Part shown: positions 32,300 through 46,269 of the stretch, piece by piece | Layout: every line of letters starts with the position of its first letter | Position numbering within the stretch: the stretch's first letter is position 1 | Assembly: GCF_037042905.1 (NCBI RefSeq) | Contig: NC_087262.1 | Coordinates: 10,211,501-10,275,500, forward strand | Length of the DNA stretch: 64,000 nucleotides | Source: Lytechinus pictus | Taxonomy: Eukaryota; Echinodermata; Echinoidea; Temnopleuroida; Toxopneustidae | Reading direction: 5' to 3' | Program-made: the position numbers and the translations under genes | Notes under the pieces: model-generated | What the model was told of the DNA's origin: nothing | The model's database searches: none | Seen by the model: only the letters and a program-made list of their open reading frames with translations

Positions 32300-33410
32300 A
32301 ATCTTAACCTAAGGTTAAGTGTTTGAAATGACATCATAACTTAGAAAGTATATGGACCTAGTTCATGAAACTTGAGCATACGGTTAATCAAGTATTACTG
32401 AACATCCTGCCCGAGTTTCAGGTCACATGACCAAGATCAAAGGTCATTTAGGGTCAATGAACTTAGACCATGTTGGGAAAATTATTTTCAAAATTTTAAC
32501 CGAAGGTTAAGTTTTTGAAATGACATCATAACTTAGAAAGTATATAGACCTAGTTCATGAAACTTGGGCATAAGGTTAATCAAGTATTAGTGAACATCCT
32601 GCTCGAGTTTCAGGTCACGTGACCAAGGTCAAAGGTCTTTTAGGGTCAATGAACTTTGGTCAAGTTGGGGGTATTTGTTGAATTACTATCATAACTTTGA
32701 AAATTTATGGATCTAGTCCATGAAACTTGGACATAAGGTTAATCAAGTATTAGTGAACATCCTTCCTGAGTTTCAGGTCACATGACCAAGGTCAAAGGTC
32801 ATTTAGGGTCAATGAACTTTGGCCAAGTTTTGGGGGGGGTATTTGTTGAATTACCATCATAACTTTGAAAATTTATGGATTTAGTTCATGAAACTTGGAC
32901 ATTAGGTTAATCAAGTACCACTAAATATCCTGTGCGAGTTTCAGTCCACATGACCATGGTTAATGATCATTTAAGGTCAATGAACTTTGGCAGTGTTGGG
33001 GGTATATGTTAAATTACCATCCTAGCTCTGAAAGTTTATGGATCTAGTTCATAAAACTTGGACATAAGAGTAATCAAGTATCACTGAACATCCTGTACGA
33101 GTTTCAGGTCACATGACCATGGTCAAAGGTCATTAAAGGTCAATGAACTTTGGCCGTGTTGGGGGTATTTGTTGAATTACCATCCTAACTGTGAAAGTTT
33201 ATGGATCTAGTTCATAAAACTTGGGATATAAGAGTAATCAAGCATCACTGAACATCCCCTGTGAGTTTCAGGTCACAAAACCAAGTCAAAGGTCAGTTAA
33301 GGTCAATAAACTTAGGCCATGTTGGGGTAATTGTTGAAGTGCCATCATAACTTTGAAAGTATATGGATAGAGTGAATGAAATGTGGACATGGGTGTAGTT
33401 GACAGTCTTA
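32300..33410 (+). repeat. ~163-bp tandem satellite, six units
   Basis: The phrase GAGTTTCAGGTCACATGACC recurs at 32413, 32605, 32768, 32936, 33099 and 33263 with spacings of 192, 163, 168, 163 and 164. The array is preceded by a CTCGCCTGCATAGCAGAGCG leader and a (GGC)n stretch at 32230-32290. No coding frame. Confidence 0.9.
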
Positions 33411-33660
33411 AGTCTCCGTTCAAATGTCATTTATGGTCAATGAACGTGGTATTATGTCATTATATGAATGATGTTTTTGTGAATGATTATTTTATAGTAG
33501 TTTTCAAAGTTAGCACTGCTGCTATATTAAATTGCGTAATGCAGGCGAAACTGTCAGAGGCGTTCCACTTGATTTTTCATTATGCTTTACAGTGTGGTGA
33601 CTATGTTTTATTTCCGGCAACTCGTATACAAGCTGTAGGCCTAGGTCTATTTTCAGGGTA

Positions 33661-34041
33661 AATTGCCAAGTCGTCCACTGCCAACTTGTCCACATCTCAC
33701 CACATGGTCTACCTTCATTTAGTCTAATGTCATTCCGTCCGTCAACATTTTGTCCAACAACCATGTTCAATAACCATTTGGTCAAACCATCACTTCGTAT
33801 ATCTATTATTTCTTACGTTGTCAAATGAAAATTTGGTTCACAATCAACCATTCTACAGACTAATTTTTGTTAAACCAAGTAGATATTAGACGAAATGGGT
33901 AACGCCTTACTGGAAGTAATACAAATTGTAAATGGGCTAAATGGAAATTAGACCAAATGGAGAGGGAATATGATTGGACCAAATGGGATAAGACCAAACG
34001 GGAAGTAGAGGAAGTTGGTGTAGAGCAATTGGCAATTTGCC
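33661..34041. mobile_element. MITE-like element with (T)TGGTCCAA-type inner repeats
   Basis: Ends AATTGCCAAGTCGTCCA and GAGCAATTGGCAATT are inverse-related. The interior repeats TTGTCCA / TTTGGTC on one side and GACCAAATGG / TGGACCAAATGG on the other. A partial relative of the flanking text occurs near 45260-45450. Confidence 0.55.
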
Positions 34042-35300
34042 TAATCAAGTTCAAGTGGTCATGATGTTGTACTACCAATCACTGGCGTACAGATGGGGGG
34101 CATGGGGGCTCTTGCCTCCCTCCTTCCCCCCAATAAAATAAATTAAATGAATAAAAAAAATCACGACCATAAGTAAAGAGAAAAGGAAAGAAAAGGAAAA
34201 AGAGAAAAAGGGTGAAACGTAACTTTATTTTCTGAATATTATGTCAAAATCTATCAAAAAATTTGATTTTGTAATAAAAATGTCGACATTTTTGCTCGCT
34301 CTCGTTTTGATCAATTTTACCCGATATGCCATATCTAGCCCCCTCAATTTTGGGGGCTCAAATACACCACTGCTACCAATGCATACCTACTACGTGTATT
34401 TAACGAGATGTATTTAACACTGAAATGGTTTTAAAGTTCACTTTTCCTTTACATCTGATAACATGAAAAATGTTTTTATGAGAGGTGATGAAAAAAAAAA
34501 CCAGATATGATGTTTGCATTGAGAGACCAATTTTCTATCAAGGCTGTAAAAAATCATAAATAACCCTTTGATTTGGATAATCTCACTGATAATGTACAAA
34601 TGATATACAAATATATGGCACCAGTTAACCCTAAAAATCACCGATATAGTTTGTATTGTTCATTCCAACTAATCATATCTGAGTGATACACGTCTGCATG
34701 GTCTGTAAAAACTCAAACACACACACCCACACCCACTTCACACGATTGTCAGTATTTCGGGAAGTGTTGGTCAAACTATGTTGCAAATTTCATTTGGTTG
34801 TTACACAAGCACGGGCAATACACATTTTTAATATGAGGTTGGAGAATCTAAAAATATCATTGCCATATTAATACCACGTAGTTACGATTATGCAAATTAG
34901 TATGATATTTTTCTTTGCTTACTCGCTAAGCGCACTGTTTGAAGAATCGTCAATTGCAGCGTGCGTATAATCTGGCACCTGTACAATTTCCACCATAAAT
35001 CGATAAAACAAAAAGATTAAATGAACGTGCATAACACGGTATTAATATTCAGTGCAGAATGGAGAAGTGGGTTATAATATCCCCGTTTTAAATGAAATCA
35101 TCTATTAATACATGTGTAAGTCCTGTTAAGTTGCATTTGACCCAGGTCAATTTGTACCCAAAAGAATCATCATCACTAACCATTTTAGTTACGTCGTTGC
35201 TGCTACTGTACATGGGAATGTGAAATAAGGAACCCTTTCAATTGATAGCATATACTGGATACTACAAGGTCAAAGAAAATATTGACTTTATCTTCCATTT
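34042..35300. other. Intergenic, no gene seen
   Basis: Starts with a low-quality repeat bounded by CACTGGCGTACAG and ATACACCACTG (34080-34375). The rest is AT-rich and featureless. Confidence 0.4.
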
Positions 35301-35309
35301 TCAAACATC

Positions 35310-35560
35310 ATGACATAAGAGAAAAAATGAGGTAATGAAGAAGGATAAGAAAATATGAGATTAAAAAATGAAACGATAAGGAAAGATAATGTAAAATAAG
35401 GTATGGTAGGGTAAGATAAGATAAGAGAAAAAGAAAAGATACATGAGATAGGAAAGGATATTAAAAAAGAAAATAAGGAAAGATAAGGAAAAGAAAGGGA
35501 TGGAACGGAAAGGAAAGGAAAGGGAAGGGAAAGGAAAGGAAAGGAAAAGAAAAACATTGT
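35310..35560. repeat. Purine-rich (GGAAA/AGATA)n tract
   Basis: Almost only A and G on the + strand over about 250 bases, ending in GGAAAGGAAAGG repeats. Confidence 0.88.
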
Positions 35561-35776
35561 ATTTATGGGCCCCAGACAATTAATAGAAGATGAGCTAATG
35601 TAATCGATACGGTAAGGTTGTATAAGCTAAGATGAGCTAAGATAAGATAAGAGAAAAGAAGATCGAAGAAAAGAGAAGATAAAGTAAGGTTGGAGGGTGT
35701 AAGGTAAAGTAATGTAACGTAAGATAAATAAAAGAAAAAGTAAACAGCTGATCAACAACATTCCATAGGGTATGAC

Positions 35777-36062
35777 CAGGGCCCTGTCTTACAAAGAGTT
35801 GCGATTGATCCGATCAACCACAACTATGGAAAGCCAGCAAAGTCAACAAATAAAATGCATGTTTGTTTCAAATGTTTTTTTAGATATGATGTATACTAAT
35901 ACATTCATTGTTGTCTTGACGATTTGATGTGCTCCTCTTTGTTTACAAAATCCCAATGTGCAAGATTTTGATTGGAAAATTACGACGATGATGGATTTCA
36001 ATGTAGTTGAGATTGAATTAATAATTGAATTAATCGCAACTCATGGTAAGACGGGACCTAGG
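35777..36062. mobile_element. Short MITE (same family as 4596-4874), copy b
   Basis: Starts CAGGGCCCTGTCTTACAAAG and ends GGTAAGACGGGACCT, with the same GCGATTGATC inner motif. More diverged than copy a. Confidence 0.75.
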
Positions 36063-36388
36063 CTTATGAATGCGCCCTTATAAATATTCCTTCCTTTCTT
36101 TTTTTAGAAGCACTGTTTACCCCCCCCCTTTTTTTCCCCCTCAATATTATGAGTTTTAAGTTTCCTGTATGTTATTACTCCTATAAGTATGTAGACTTGA
36201 CCCACTTCTGTTCTCCTGTAGGGATTTAGTCAAGTAGAGCAAGTGACCGCGACCTGTAAATCGAAGATTGTATTCCATGCAATTCACAACAGCGGAATTA
36301 AGCAAGATTATATTTTTCAATTCAATAATAAGGATGCTCTTATTTTCAATCTATCTACCAGTATCATTGTATTTTTTTCGCTTCCCTC

Positions 36389-36640
36389 TACTCTCTAAAT
36401 GCAAAGGAGCTAATCTGCTCTCTAATTATACTCCCCTCAGAGTGAGATGAGGGACCAGTCCTGATGGAATGAGATTTCAATCCTTCAAGATTGATTTTTT
36501 ACTTAATGTACTTTCACTCCAAAAAGGTAAAAGTTCACTCTAGAAAGATTGAAATCTCATTCCATCAGGATTGGTTCCTCATCTCACTCTGAGAGGGGTG
36601 TGATTAGAGACCAGATTAGCTCCTTTGCATTTACAGAGTA
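36389..36640. mobile_element. Long hairpin (inverted repeat, ~100-bp arms)
   Basis: Left arm 36389-36480 and right arm 36548-36640 are nearly perfect reverse complements (for example GAGTGAGATGAGGGACCAGT against its inverse), separated by about 65 bases. Probably a fold-back MITE; it lies 0.6 kb upstream of the first recognised cadherin exon. Confidence 0.8.
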
Positions 36641-37263
36641 CATGACAAATTCTCCCACCAAGCCATGACCATGGAGTTCTCAAACATTGATAAATGCACG
36701 GTGAGCGTGATTATCGACGAATGAGAATGTTATTTTTCACATTTTAACCCTCCCTATGCCGAGGGGGGGGGGGGTAAATTGGAGCCCCACCTCCCACCCT
36801 CCCTCGACGTTTCTCGCAATATGTTTTTGGAACACGAGAAGCTCTCGCCGCAATGTTTCGTGACTTTTTCCCTTAAAAGTCTGCCGCATCTTTTAAGACC
36901 TAATTTTCGACGCCCGGTACGCAGTTTCGAAATAACACAACATTTTGTAAGTGCATGTCAGACCAAAAATGCTCAAAAAACATGATTTCGTGTATAAAAT
37001 CATTGTACAGTGTTTTTTCAACCAAAAATAATAAAATGGGTAATTATTTTTATTTTGCTGGCTTAAATGGAATTATCTTATTTTGCTGTTTATTATCAAA
37101 AATGTCCCAAACAAAGTTCATAGAAAGGACAATGAAAACAAGGTATACAAAGAAATACATTAGAAATTGATCGTAAAATTAGTGATTAGGTATTAAAAGA
37201 GAGAATATGTAAAACCATCTAGTTCTCATCTTCTTCCATTTTCATTCTATATCCTTCTTACAG
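36641..37263. other. Upstream of the cadherin signal-peptide exon
   Basis: A G11 run at 36763 and AT-rich text. The acceptor at 37263 means the transcription start should be further upstream in a non-coding exon I cannot locate. Confidence 0.4.
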
Positions 37264-37418
37264 GCTGACATAAAGTACGGAGTAATCACCCAAAACGAGT
37301 ATGGCTCATCCTATTCGAAACAGCCTTCGGATAGGAGGTATTTATTTTGGCATTTCATACGCTCTGATCTTCTGGTTGACGTTGGTTACTTTAGTGGAAC
37401 ACCATTCTGGCGTCCAAG
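37264..37418 (+). CDS. Cadherin exon 1: short 5' leader, start codon, signal peptide
   Basis: Acceptor cttacag at 37257-37263 suggests a non-coding upstream exon. ATG at 37301 has A at -3 and G at +4, a strong start context. It encodes MAHPIRNSLRIGG and then the hydrophobic run IYFGISYALIFWLTLVTLV, a typical signal peptide, and ends with the first base of a Gly codon before gtattt. Another frame (GCTGAC...) is also open but its phase does not fit exon 2, whereas this one does. Confidence 0.85.
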
Positions 37419-40400
37419 GTATTTTTTTCTCAAGATACTTCTATTTTATGGATTTAAAAAGAGTAAGACCATCATTCAAGTACACTCTAAAAATGAATAG
37501 GGGTAAGTCACCATTAAAAGGGGTCAGGAGTGATTTTTTTTAAAGGGCGGAAAACGCTTTCACTCCTTTTCACACTTTCCATCCTTTTCACCTATTGTGT
37601 TTTGGAGTGTAGGCACTAAGTTCAAAAGAGAATTCAGTCCCAAATCACACTTAGAGTGAACTGTATAACCTCATCGAGTGCAGTCCCTTTTGGAGTGATA
37701 CAACTGTTACCAAGATGGACGTGACATGACTGAAAGCCAATTTTCCTAAGCATAAACTTCGATCCAAGTATTAAGAATTCCGATTTATCATCATTCAGTT
37801 TCAGGCAATTAGATACAAGCCATGTCTTAAGGTCTTGTAGACATGTTTCAAGTCTTGTGATAGCCGAGGTCAGTGACGACATTGAAGGTTGAAAAGACAA
37901 ATAGAGTTGTATGTCATCGGCATTAACAATGGTATTATGCCATGTTTACGAAATATCTCGCTGATTGGTTGCATATAGAGGGAATAGAGCAGTGGGCCTC
38001 CTACAGAGCCCTGGGGTACAGCAAACTTCAGAGTAGTTAAACCTGAGATAGAACTACCGATTCTAACATACTGAGACCTTGATACCTAATGAGTTAAGCC
38101 TTCCAATTAGGATAGTGTGATCTACTGTGTCAAATGCTGAACTCATATCAAGCAAAATGAGAGCAGTGATGTTACCATTATCCATTTCTCTATAAAAACC
38201 ATCTGTTAAGTAAACTAGTAGTGTTTCTACACTATGACCAGGCTTGTACGCGGATTGATGTGGGTCAAGTAACTCATTCTCTTGTAAATATGATGTAAGT
38301 TGTGAGAAAACAACTAACCCTCCCCTTTATGACTTTATCAAAGTGTCTACAGGTAGGCCTAAGATAGGACTATAAATGCGTTTGAGAAATGTTTGGAGAT
38401 TACGATTTGTTAAAGAATTTTTGTGAGAAACCATCTTAATATGACTTATAAACATGTATACACATATTTCCATGACTAAACCTCATAATATAGGCAGTAA
38501 GATACATCTTATAGTTTTATTTCTCATTTTAACTTGGGATGGTGTCGATCGCCATCAAATTCCTATGTCAGTTTTTGAAATAAACATGATCAATAACATT
38601 ATCATGTCAAGCAGGGCCGTTTTCAGAACTGAAGTGTCTACCTTGGTATTGTTTATTATTACTTTTTTATATTATCATTATTAACATTATTATTATCACT
38701 ATATCCATGATATATTGCCATGTCTTTTTTTACAGGATCTTGTTCAATCAATTGTTTGGATAATAATTATTGCCTCTGTATCGATTTCGAGTGTATTCTT
38801 GACGATCCATATAAAGAAACATATCCCAGTGGTAAGTTAAGAAAGAAAAATATGTCAATTTTTTTCATTTTCTAAAATGCAATTTGTTTGATGTTGAAAC
38901 AATAAAATTTTATGTGTTCTTCTGTACCATGAAGCACTTAGCAAACAACACAAATATTAGTAGATCGCAAAGCTTGAAGTTTGACGAACGGATGATAGAC
39001 ACTGCGTACTGGCTAAATCAGCATTAGCGAGCTTTCGCAATTGTGACGGGGAAGGATTCTACAACATAGTAAATCTATTGAAACTTCTCGACAAATCTTA
39101 ATGAACAGCTAAGAGGCCTTTGTCGATAATTGGTGAACGGGGACGTCTGATCGTTCTAAGATTCAGAGCTGACGAAAAATTGCAAATAATGTCCAGCGTC
39201 CAGGACTACAATTGCTGTTTTAATTGACAATTATTGATTCTCAACGTTCCATAAATCGTCTGCGAAGTGTTGTGAAAACTTCTTGTCAACTGATGTACTG
39301 ATATATTATACAAATATACATGGTTTGAGGAAGTATAGTAGAAATTTGTTTATCCGAGGTTGGTTCGGCTCTGATTACTATTTTTCCCGAGGGGATTTGA
39401 TCACCGATGAATTTTATTTTTCTGGTGAAATTAATATGATTAGTCACATGAAAATGATGAAGGGCTCTCGACCAATCAAATAGCAACAAAGTTTCAGTAA
39501 GGGATATAATGTATACTGCTTTAATTTTGATTTTTTTTTTCGTTGCCTGTTTTTTATAGCTTCACCTGTTATGGCCTAAGAAAATGCATTTTCCGTGATA
39601 TCCTGTGTTCTTCCGAATTCTGTGATCCCCCTTCCGTATTGCCGAAAACTGGAAGCGTTAATTGTATAAGGGTCAATCTCTCCCTCTCACCCCCCCCCCC
39701 CCTCTCTCTCTCCCTAACCTTGCAGGAACACTTATGTTCGATGTCGTAGTATCATCGGACCAGCCTCCAGAAAATGTTTCCATTCGAATATCTCCTGATT
39801 CTACTGACAAAGAGGCGGTGAATATATTCAGTATCGAGGGTCTTCAAGTTTTCTATGATGGAGGATTCGACTTTGAGGTAGGTTTATGGATTCCGCCATG
39901 AAATTTGCTTCGGAGACATTTGCCCCGATGAAAATTCTGCGCATTCAGCCAAACATGAAATCTTAGGCTAAGTTCACAACCCCCAAAATTAGCCTGCTCG
40001 GCGTCCGAGTGGCGAGTTTTTAGCCGAGTTCGCCGGGCACCGAGCGGCGGCCGTCTGGGCACCACTGGTTTTGGGGGCATCGCTCGGTTAAGGGCGGAGT
40101 TACACTTTTGTCGGCGCCTGCTCACTTATCACTCGCCGCCTAAATACACTTGGTGCCTGGGTGTTCGCCGCATGGGCCCCGACGTAATAAAGCGGTCGCC
40201 GTCGAACGGTCTTGGTCAAAAATTAATCTTGATGGATCAAGGCTGTTGAGCGGTCACCGGCCGGTCAGAGATCGGTCGATGATCTCGCGGCGAATTTAAG
40301 ATCGGCCGGGCAATTACTTAATAAAAATAGGCCGGTGCCGGTGGGAGACCGACCGGAAATCGGTGGGTCATCAGCCGGTCATTGCTCGGACGCCAAACAA

Positions 40401-43400
40401 AAAAGTTCCCCGACTTGACCCAGATTTGGACTTGGGTAATGGGTAATCGACAGGGCACGTATGCTCGGCCACCGATAAATCTTTTTACAGCCAATGCCTG
40501 AATTCCAGCGGCGCCCGAAAAGGCTACTAATCGGTCGATCGCCGTCGGTAACCTCTAAAACTGAGTATATCCTTATTCCTTACCCTTACATCATTTGAAC
40601 CAAAAACTCTAACCTTATTCCCTCTGAGATGGCGTGTCACCCTTTTGGTTTATGATACGTGTATATAAACAGAGTAAAGTGCGTGCATGGAGCTACTATA
40701 GCTCCATGGTGCAAGACAGGGGCGGATCCAGGATTTTTCAAAAGGGGGGTTGCACATTTTCCCCGAGGAAAATTTGACAAGCAAAAAAAAAAAAAAAACT
40801 GATCCTCGCTTTCAAGGGGGGGGGGCACACTTGTGTTAGAACGGCATATTTACATTACAAATTTTGATTATTCCTCTCGAGGGGGGGGGGGGCACCAGCA
40901 TGATTAGCCCCCCCCCCCCACCCCCCGCTGGATTCGTCAGTGGTGCAAGACAACAGCCACCTTTCGCAAACCTCAGAGACGGTAACATTAGGGTCCCCTA
41001 ACAATTAGGGATTAATCGTACATTCGATTTTCACAATTAATTGTATATTATAATCAATGGAATTAATCATAGAAAACTGTTCTACATTCATTGCTAAGCT
41101 TTGTGATACAGGCCCTATAGATCTGCTTTTCGTGTGCAAAATTCTTTCACGTGACACCCGCACCATAATTGAATCCCGTTTTCATGAATGTACGTCTGGT
41201 CATCATCGTATATGCCCCCTGAGCAGGCGGCGAGCCTCTACTATGACAGCTGGCAGGAGATATTCGAAATGCAGGGCCCACAATAGATTATGCCATGGAT
41301 AAGAAAGTGGTTTTACAAACAAATCGAGTACATATTGAGTGAGGAAAAACTTACTGAATTAAGGCTTAGATATAGATCATTACAGTCCATCGAATCGATA
41401 TTGCATTTAATGTGGATGATTGGTGGGTCACTGGCAATTGATTCCATGGGTTAAAAAAAAAACAATATGCCTCTAGCACACAATGTAATGGGCATTATGT
41501 TTTACTTTCCCCAGAAATGGGGGATTAGATTCAAATTCCCGGTGTACCATTTCCATTGATGAGTGGATACCAGGCACGACCATGGGGTTTCGAAAAGAAC
41601 CGTAAACAAGGGAAGCAAATCTTTTCCAGATTATGAAAATGCATCTCTTAACAAGTATTTGGCTTGTGAAACCCTACAAGTATTGGAAATATATCCCTTT
41701 TTTCAGTATTTTAAACATCGTTTTTGACACCCTTATAACGTTAAAACGTTACCTAGGCCTATACGTAACGTACTTGCCTACTCTGCCTCCTTTTACGCGT
41801 GGTCGCGCCTGGTATCCACTCGTCAATGGAAGTGGGCCCCCGGGCGGCCTCTCGAGCTCTGGGAGGAACCAAATGTGGCTCTGGAAAGTCGTCCTAAATC
41901 GGATATATCGCTGTTACCATAGTAGAAACCAGAAATGTGCACACAAAACGCATATTGAATGTTTCCGTTGCAGATGCGAAACGAAAAAAAAAATCTCATG
42001 TCACACAATTTGCATTGCAGGACAGAGTTTTACGACCATGATGACGGGCCCAAAAGTCTCTTCCAAAATCAACTACCGTCGTAAATAAGCGTTCGCGTTC
42101 TCCAACGAAAGGTCGGGAACATAGTCGTAGCTGAACCCACTTTAATCGTTTATTACATGCTTTAGGCATAGATGCATTCGTTATGCAATTGGTAGTAAAT
42201 TTTTTTAGCCTGATATTGCTAAAAGAAAGTTTGAATGCTTGTAATCAAGCAACCAGAGGACCGGCTACTTAAGGTCCTTTTTGAGGGAATTGGTATTGAG
42301 GTATAAGGCCTCATCAAAGGGCACTAGGCGCACCAGTAGATAGTTTTGAGAAAACTTGGGTCACCGGAATCCGAAACCCCCGCCAGCTCATGGACAACTT
42401 CATTGTTTCTTGTGTTCCAAAATAACAAAATCAAGAAAAACAATTATTCTCTTCGTAATTACCAATGTAGGATTAGTCATGAAAAGCCAAAAACAAATTT
42501 TTATAGGAGACGGCGGTCTCTATACAGGTATTTAATATTGTTTAATTCTTTACCAAGTAATACCCGTCAGTTGGATATGTTCTCCTTATTTATGAGATTC
42601 TTAATTGCATCGACTTCTAACTGATCTGCCGAGGGGGGGGGGGAGGAGGAGAATTTTTCTTCGTGCCGTAGTTTTATGTATTTTTACTTACTTTTCTTTG
42701 TTTTTAATGTTATTATTATGTATGTTTTATTTTGTGTGTTACTTATAATACTTATGTTCACGGACTTGCTGAAAAGCAGTCTGTCATGACTGAATGTAAG
42801 TTTCACCGTAATTAAATATATATAAATACAATACCGATTGGTTTCAAATACAAGAAAAAAAATATGTAAATATTTATCAACACACGGAGTAGAAGGCTGG
42901 TATCCATCCAATGCAAAATATTAACTTACTTATTGCGTAAAACATACCAAAAAAAAGGAATATACAGAATTGTTTTTAACTGCCCGTATTTGTTTAAGCC
43001 TATGTGAATTTCTAGTGTTGCTGGTGATGGTGTGCGGTTGTCTGGGTGTGTGCGGGGGCATATGGATGTACGTGGGTGAGGATTTGTATCAAAATTCTGC
43101 TGCAGGCCTCGTTATTCTTTCAAGAAAATCTGAACATGTTACACCTATTCTGAAATCACTTCATTGGCTTCCAATACGCCAGCGCACCCACTCTCAAATG
43201 AGAGTGGGTGTACATTGAATTGTATGTGAGTGAGCAGATTTCTGGGCGTGCAGGGGTGTGTTTTAGGGTGTGTCTGAGAGTGTCTGATCTTGGCAAACAT
43301 TTAAATTATTTTAAAGTTTTCTGTGTATGGGTACCATTCACCAGATGAATTATTTTATTTCTCTCTTTTTTTAGAATAATTCTGTAATCGAATTCGTCAT

Positions 43401-46220
43401 CGACTGTAATGACTCGGATGGCTGGAGTAGCGGAGCTGATGTAAGTTATACAACTATTTTCTACATTATTACTATTATCGTTTTATCATTATAACTGTTA
43501 TTGTTATTAGAACAGAATTTCCTGGTCTTAATCACGAGTTAATCATTAAGAACAAATTGTGTTAACATCTTCCGGAATATCACGAACATGCGTTTGCTTC
43601 TATCGTTTCCAAAGGTACATGTATGTGGAGTTTGCGTTTGAATTTACATGTGTTTCATTAGATTAATGAACAGAGTGGGTTTTTCTCTCTATCTTTGCAA
43701 TGATTTCATATCGTCACGGCTTAGATTTAGCATTTTAATCAATTTATAGAATTTATACCATTCAATAAGCTTAGTGATATGCATTTAATTGGTCAAAGTA
43801 AATAGGTCACTTATACACATTCTATAATCAAATCTCAATTTCTTTCAATATTGTGTACGCAGTATTTATTACTCGATATTTCTTCTTATTTGAACAAGAT
43901 TTGTATAGTATTACATTTGAGCATCCAAAACACTTATATTCCAATATCAATATTATAAAGTATACAATCATGTTTAAGAAGGACAAATTAAATACTGATT
44001 ATAACTATGATGACGGAACGATTATAGTGGTGCAAAACATGAAGGCTACAAGTAATCATAAGAATATCAACTGCATATTATGTTTTAGTGCACATCCTGG
44101 GACATATAGGATATATTTTGAAATGCCACAGAAAAATATTTATAACGCTATATTTCTTGTTATCAAAAAGAAAATTCAGACACGCATTTCTTTCTTCTTT
44201 GAAGAAAAAAAATTCACTGACAGACTGTTTGTTATACTTGCACTAATATCACAGCAGATATCTAGATTTTACTGAAGGCCTCGTTTTAAATTTATGAGAA
44301 ATTTCATTAGAGTGTAGAATTTTAGACAAATTATTTCATATCAAAATATGTAATTATTAGTTTTATAACCCTCTGTTTTCATGAGGTTTTTTTTTAACGA
44401 ATAGTCGCTAGATCATGAAGTGACTGTGACAGACGTTAATGAACATGCACCCTATTTCGATGTAAACATCATCACTGCCACAATAGCAGAGGTAAGTTCA
44501 GCATTATATGTATGCCATCTTTATTCAAATATATCAATAAATTGAACACCCGACAAAGACGACAAGGTCCATAAAACATTGTACACATTAAAACGCTATT
44601 ACAATTTTCATACAACGCTGTTTACTATTATTATTATTATCATTATTTGTTTTGGCGTCACCTGTGCCTGGGAGGCGAAAAGCGAACTGAAACACTATGA
44701 CCCGCAGGTCTCTCCTCCCGATATACCTGATTGGGGGGAATGCAGGTGGACCACTACACCGGGGTTTCCCCCTACTCTTATACGAATAGTGCAGTGGAAC
44801 TTTATGAACTTTATACATGTTATAGCAGTTTTACAAAAGTTTGAACAAGTGTTTTAAGATTTTAAACAACAAAGTTTGCTTTCAATATTTTATTCTCAAT
44901 AAATCAAGCATGATTGTTTAGCCCGTTCAACAATTACTGTTAAGTTAACATATTTATATAAAATTTAGATTTATAATTTTATAATTTTAGTGGAAAATTT
45001 ATTAGAGCGTAAATAAATCAATTAATATAAAAATATGTCATTGGCAGGGTAAATCGGATAGAAGGAAAGCGTAAAAAATAAGGAAGAATTGCGACGAACA
45101 ATCAAGCAATATTAGAATATAACTTTTTAAAGGGATACTCCTGGCTAAAAATAATTATATCTAAGGAGCGCCTTGAGCACCTAACAAGGTGGATATGTGC
45201 GCAATATAAATACCCTATATTATTATTATTATTATTAAATAAATTGAGAAAATTTCACTTCACAATTTGGTGACTATGTTTTCTTTCCTGCAACTGGTAC
45301 ATAAGCAGTAGGTCTATTCTCAGATAGTCTAATACCTCATACATGTTAAAAGAAAGCCATCTGGTAGTCTGGTAAAATTGCCCTTTGGTCCACACTACAA
45401 TTGTTCTAAATTCTCAAATAATCATTTACTCTAATACCCGAGTGGTCTAACTTTCATTGTGTCTATTAAATTTTTAATGTGAAGGAGTACTCCGGGCTAA
45501 GAATAATTATATCTAAATAAATAGAGTAAAATTCACTGAGCAAAATGCTGAAAATGTCATCAAAATCTGATAACATTTACACTTATTGAATTTTAAGTTT
45601 AAGCAATATTTTGTGAAAACGTGTATATTCAAGTCGTTAATATTCATTAGGTGGGCTGATGATTTTATCATTATTATTCAGTACTATCCATATTAATACA
45701 ATTGATATCAATATTGTTGTCATTGTTTCGTTTGAATTATCATCATCATCATTATTATTATTATTATCATTAGTAGAAGTAGTAGTAGTATTATTATTCT
45801 TTTTATTATTATCATCATTATTTTCATTATTACTATCAATAATTATAACTAATTATTATTTATTATGATCTATCATCATTACTGTTATCATCATATTGTA
45901 TTTTTTACTTTGCTCTCTCTCCCCCTCTCTCCCCCTCCCTCTCCACCTCTCTCTCTCTTTCTCTCCCTATCTCTCTCATTCTTTCTTTCTCCGTCTCCCT
46001 ATTTTCTATCTTCTCTCCCATATCTAATCTCAGAACGCAGAGAATGGTACGCTGCTGGTGACAGATGTCCCCATTCAAGCTTTTGATGACGACGGAACAG
46101 ATGTCGACTTAAGTTACAGTATCTCAGATGTGCGTATTATGATACTTTACAAACGTTTGTGTTATTTTTACTTAATAGTTGATAATGATAGTAATTATCA
46201 TGAGTATTTACTACTACTAT

Positions 46221-46269
<49 letters not shown>

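Noticed and set aside
32300..33410. CRISPR array
   Set aside because: The repeats are about 163 bases and adjoin without spacers, in an animal genome; this is a satellite.
37264..37417. Alternative open frame starting ADIKYG in the first cadherin exon
   Set aside because: It would leave a phase 2 end, while the only open frame of exon 2 needs a phase 1 donor. The ATG frame gives phase 1 and a signal peptide.
43853..44275. Open frame of 140 codons in cadherin intron 4
   Set aside because: AT-rich, no recognisable motif, and the cadherin exons on both sides join in phase without it. It could be a retroelement scrap but there is no evidence.
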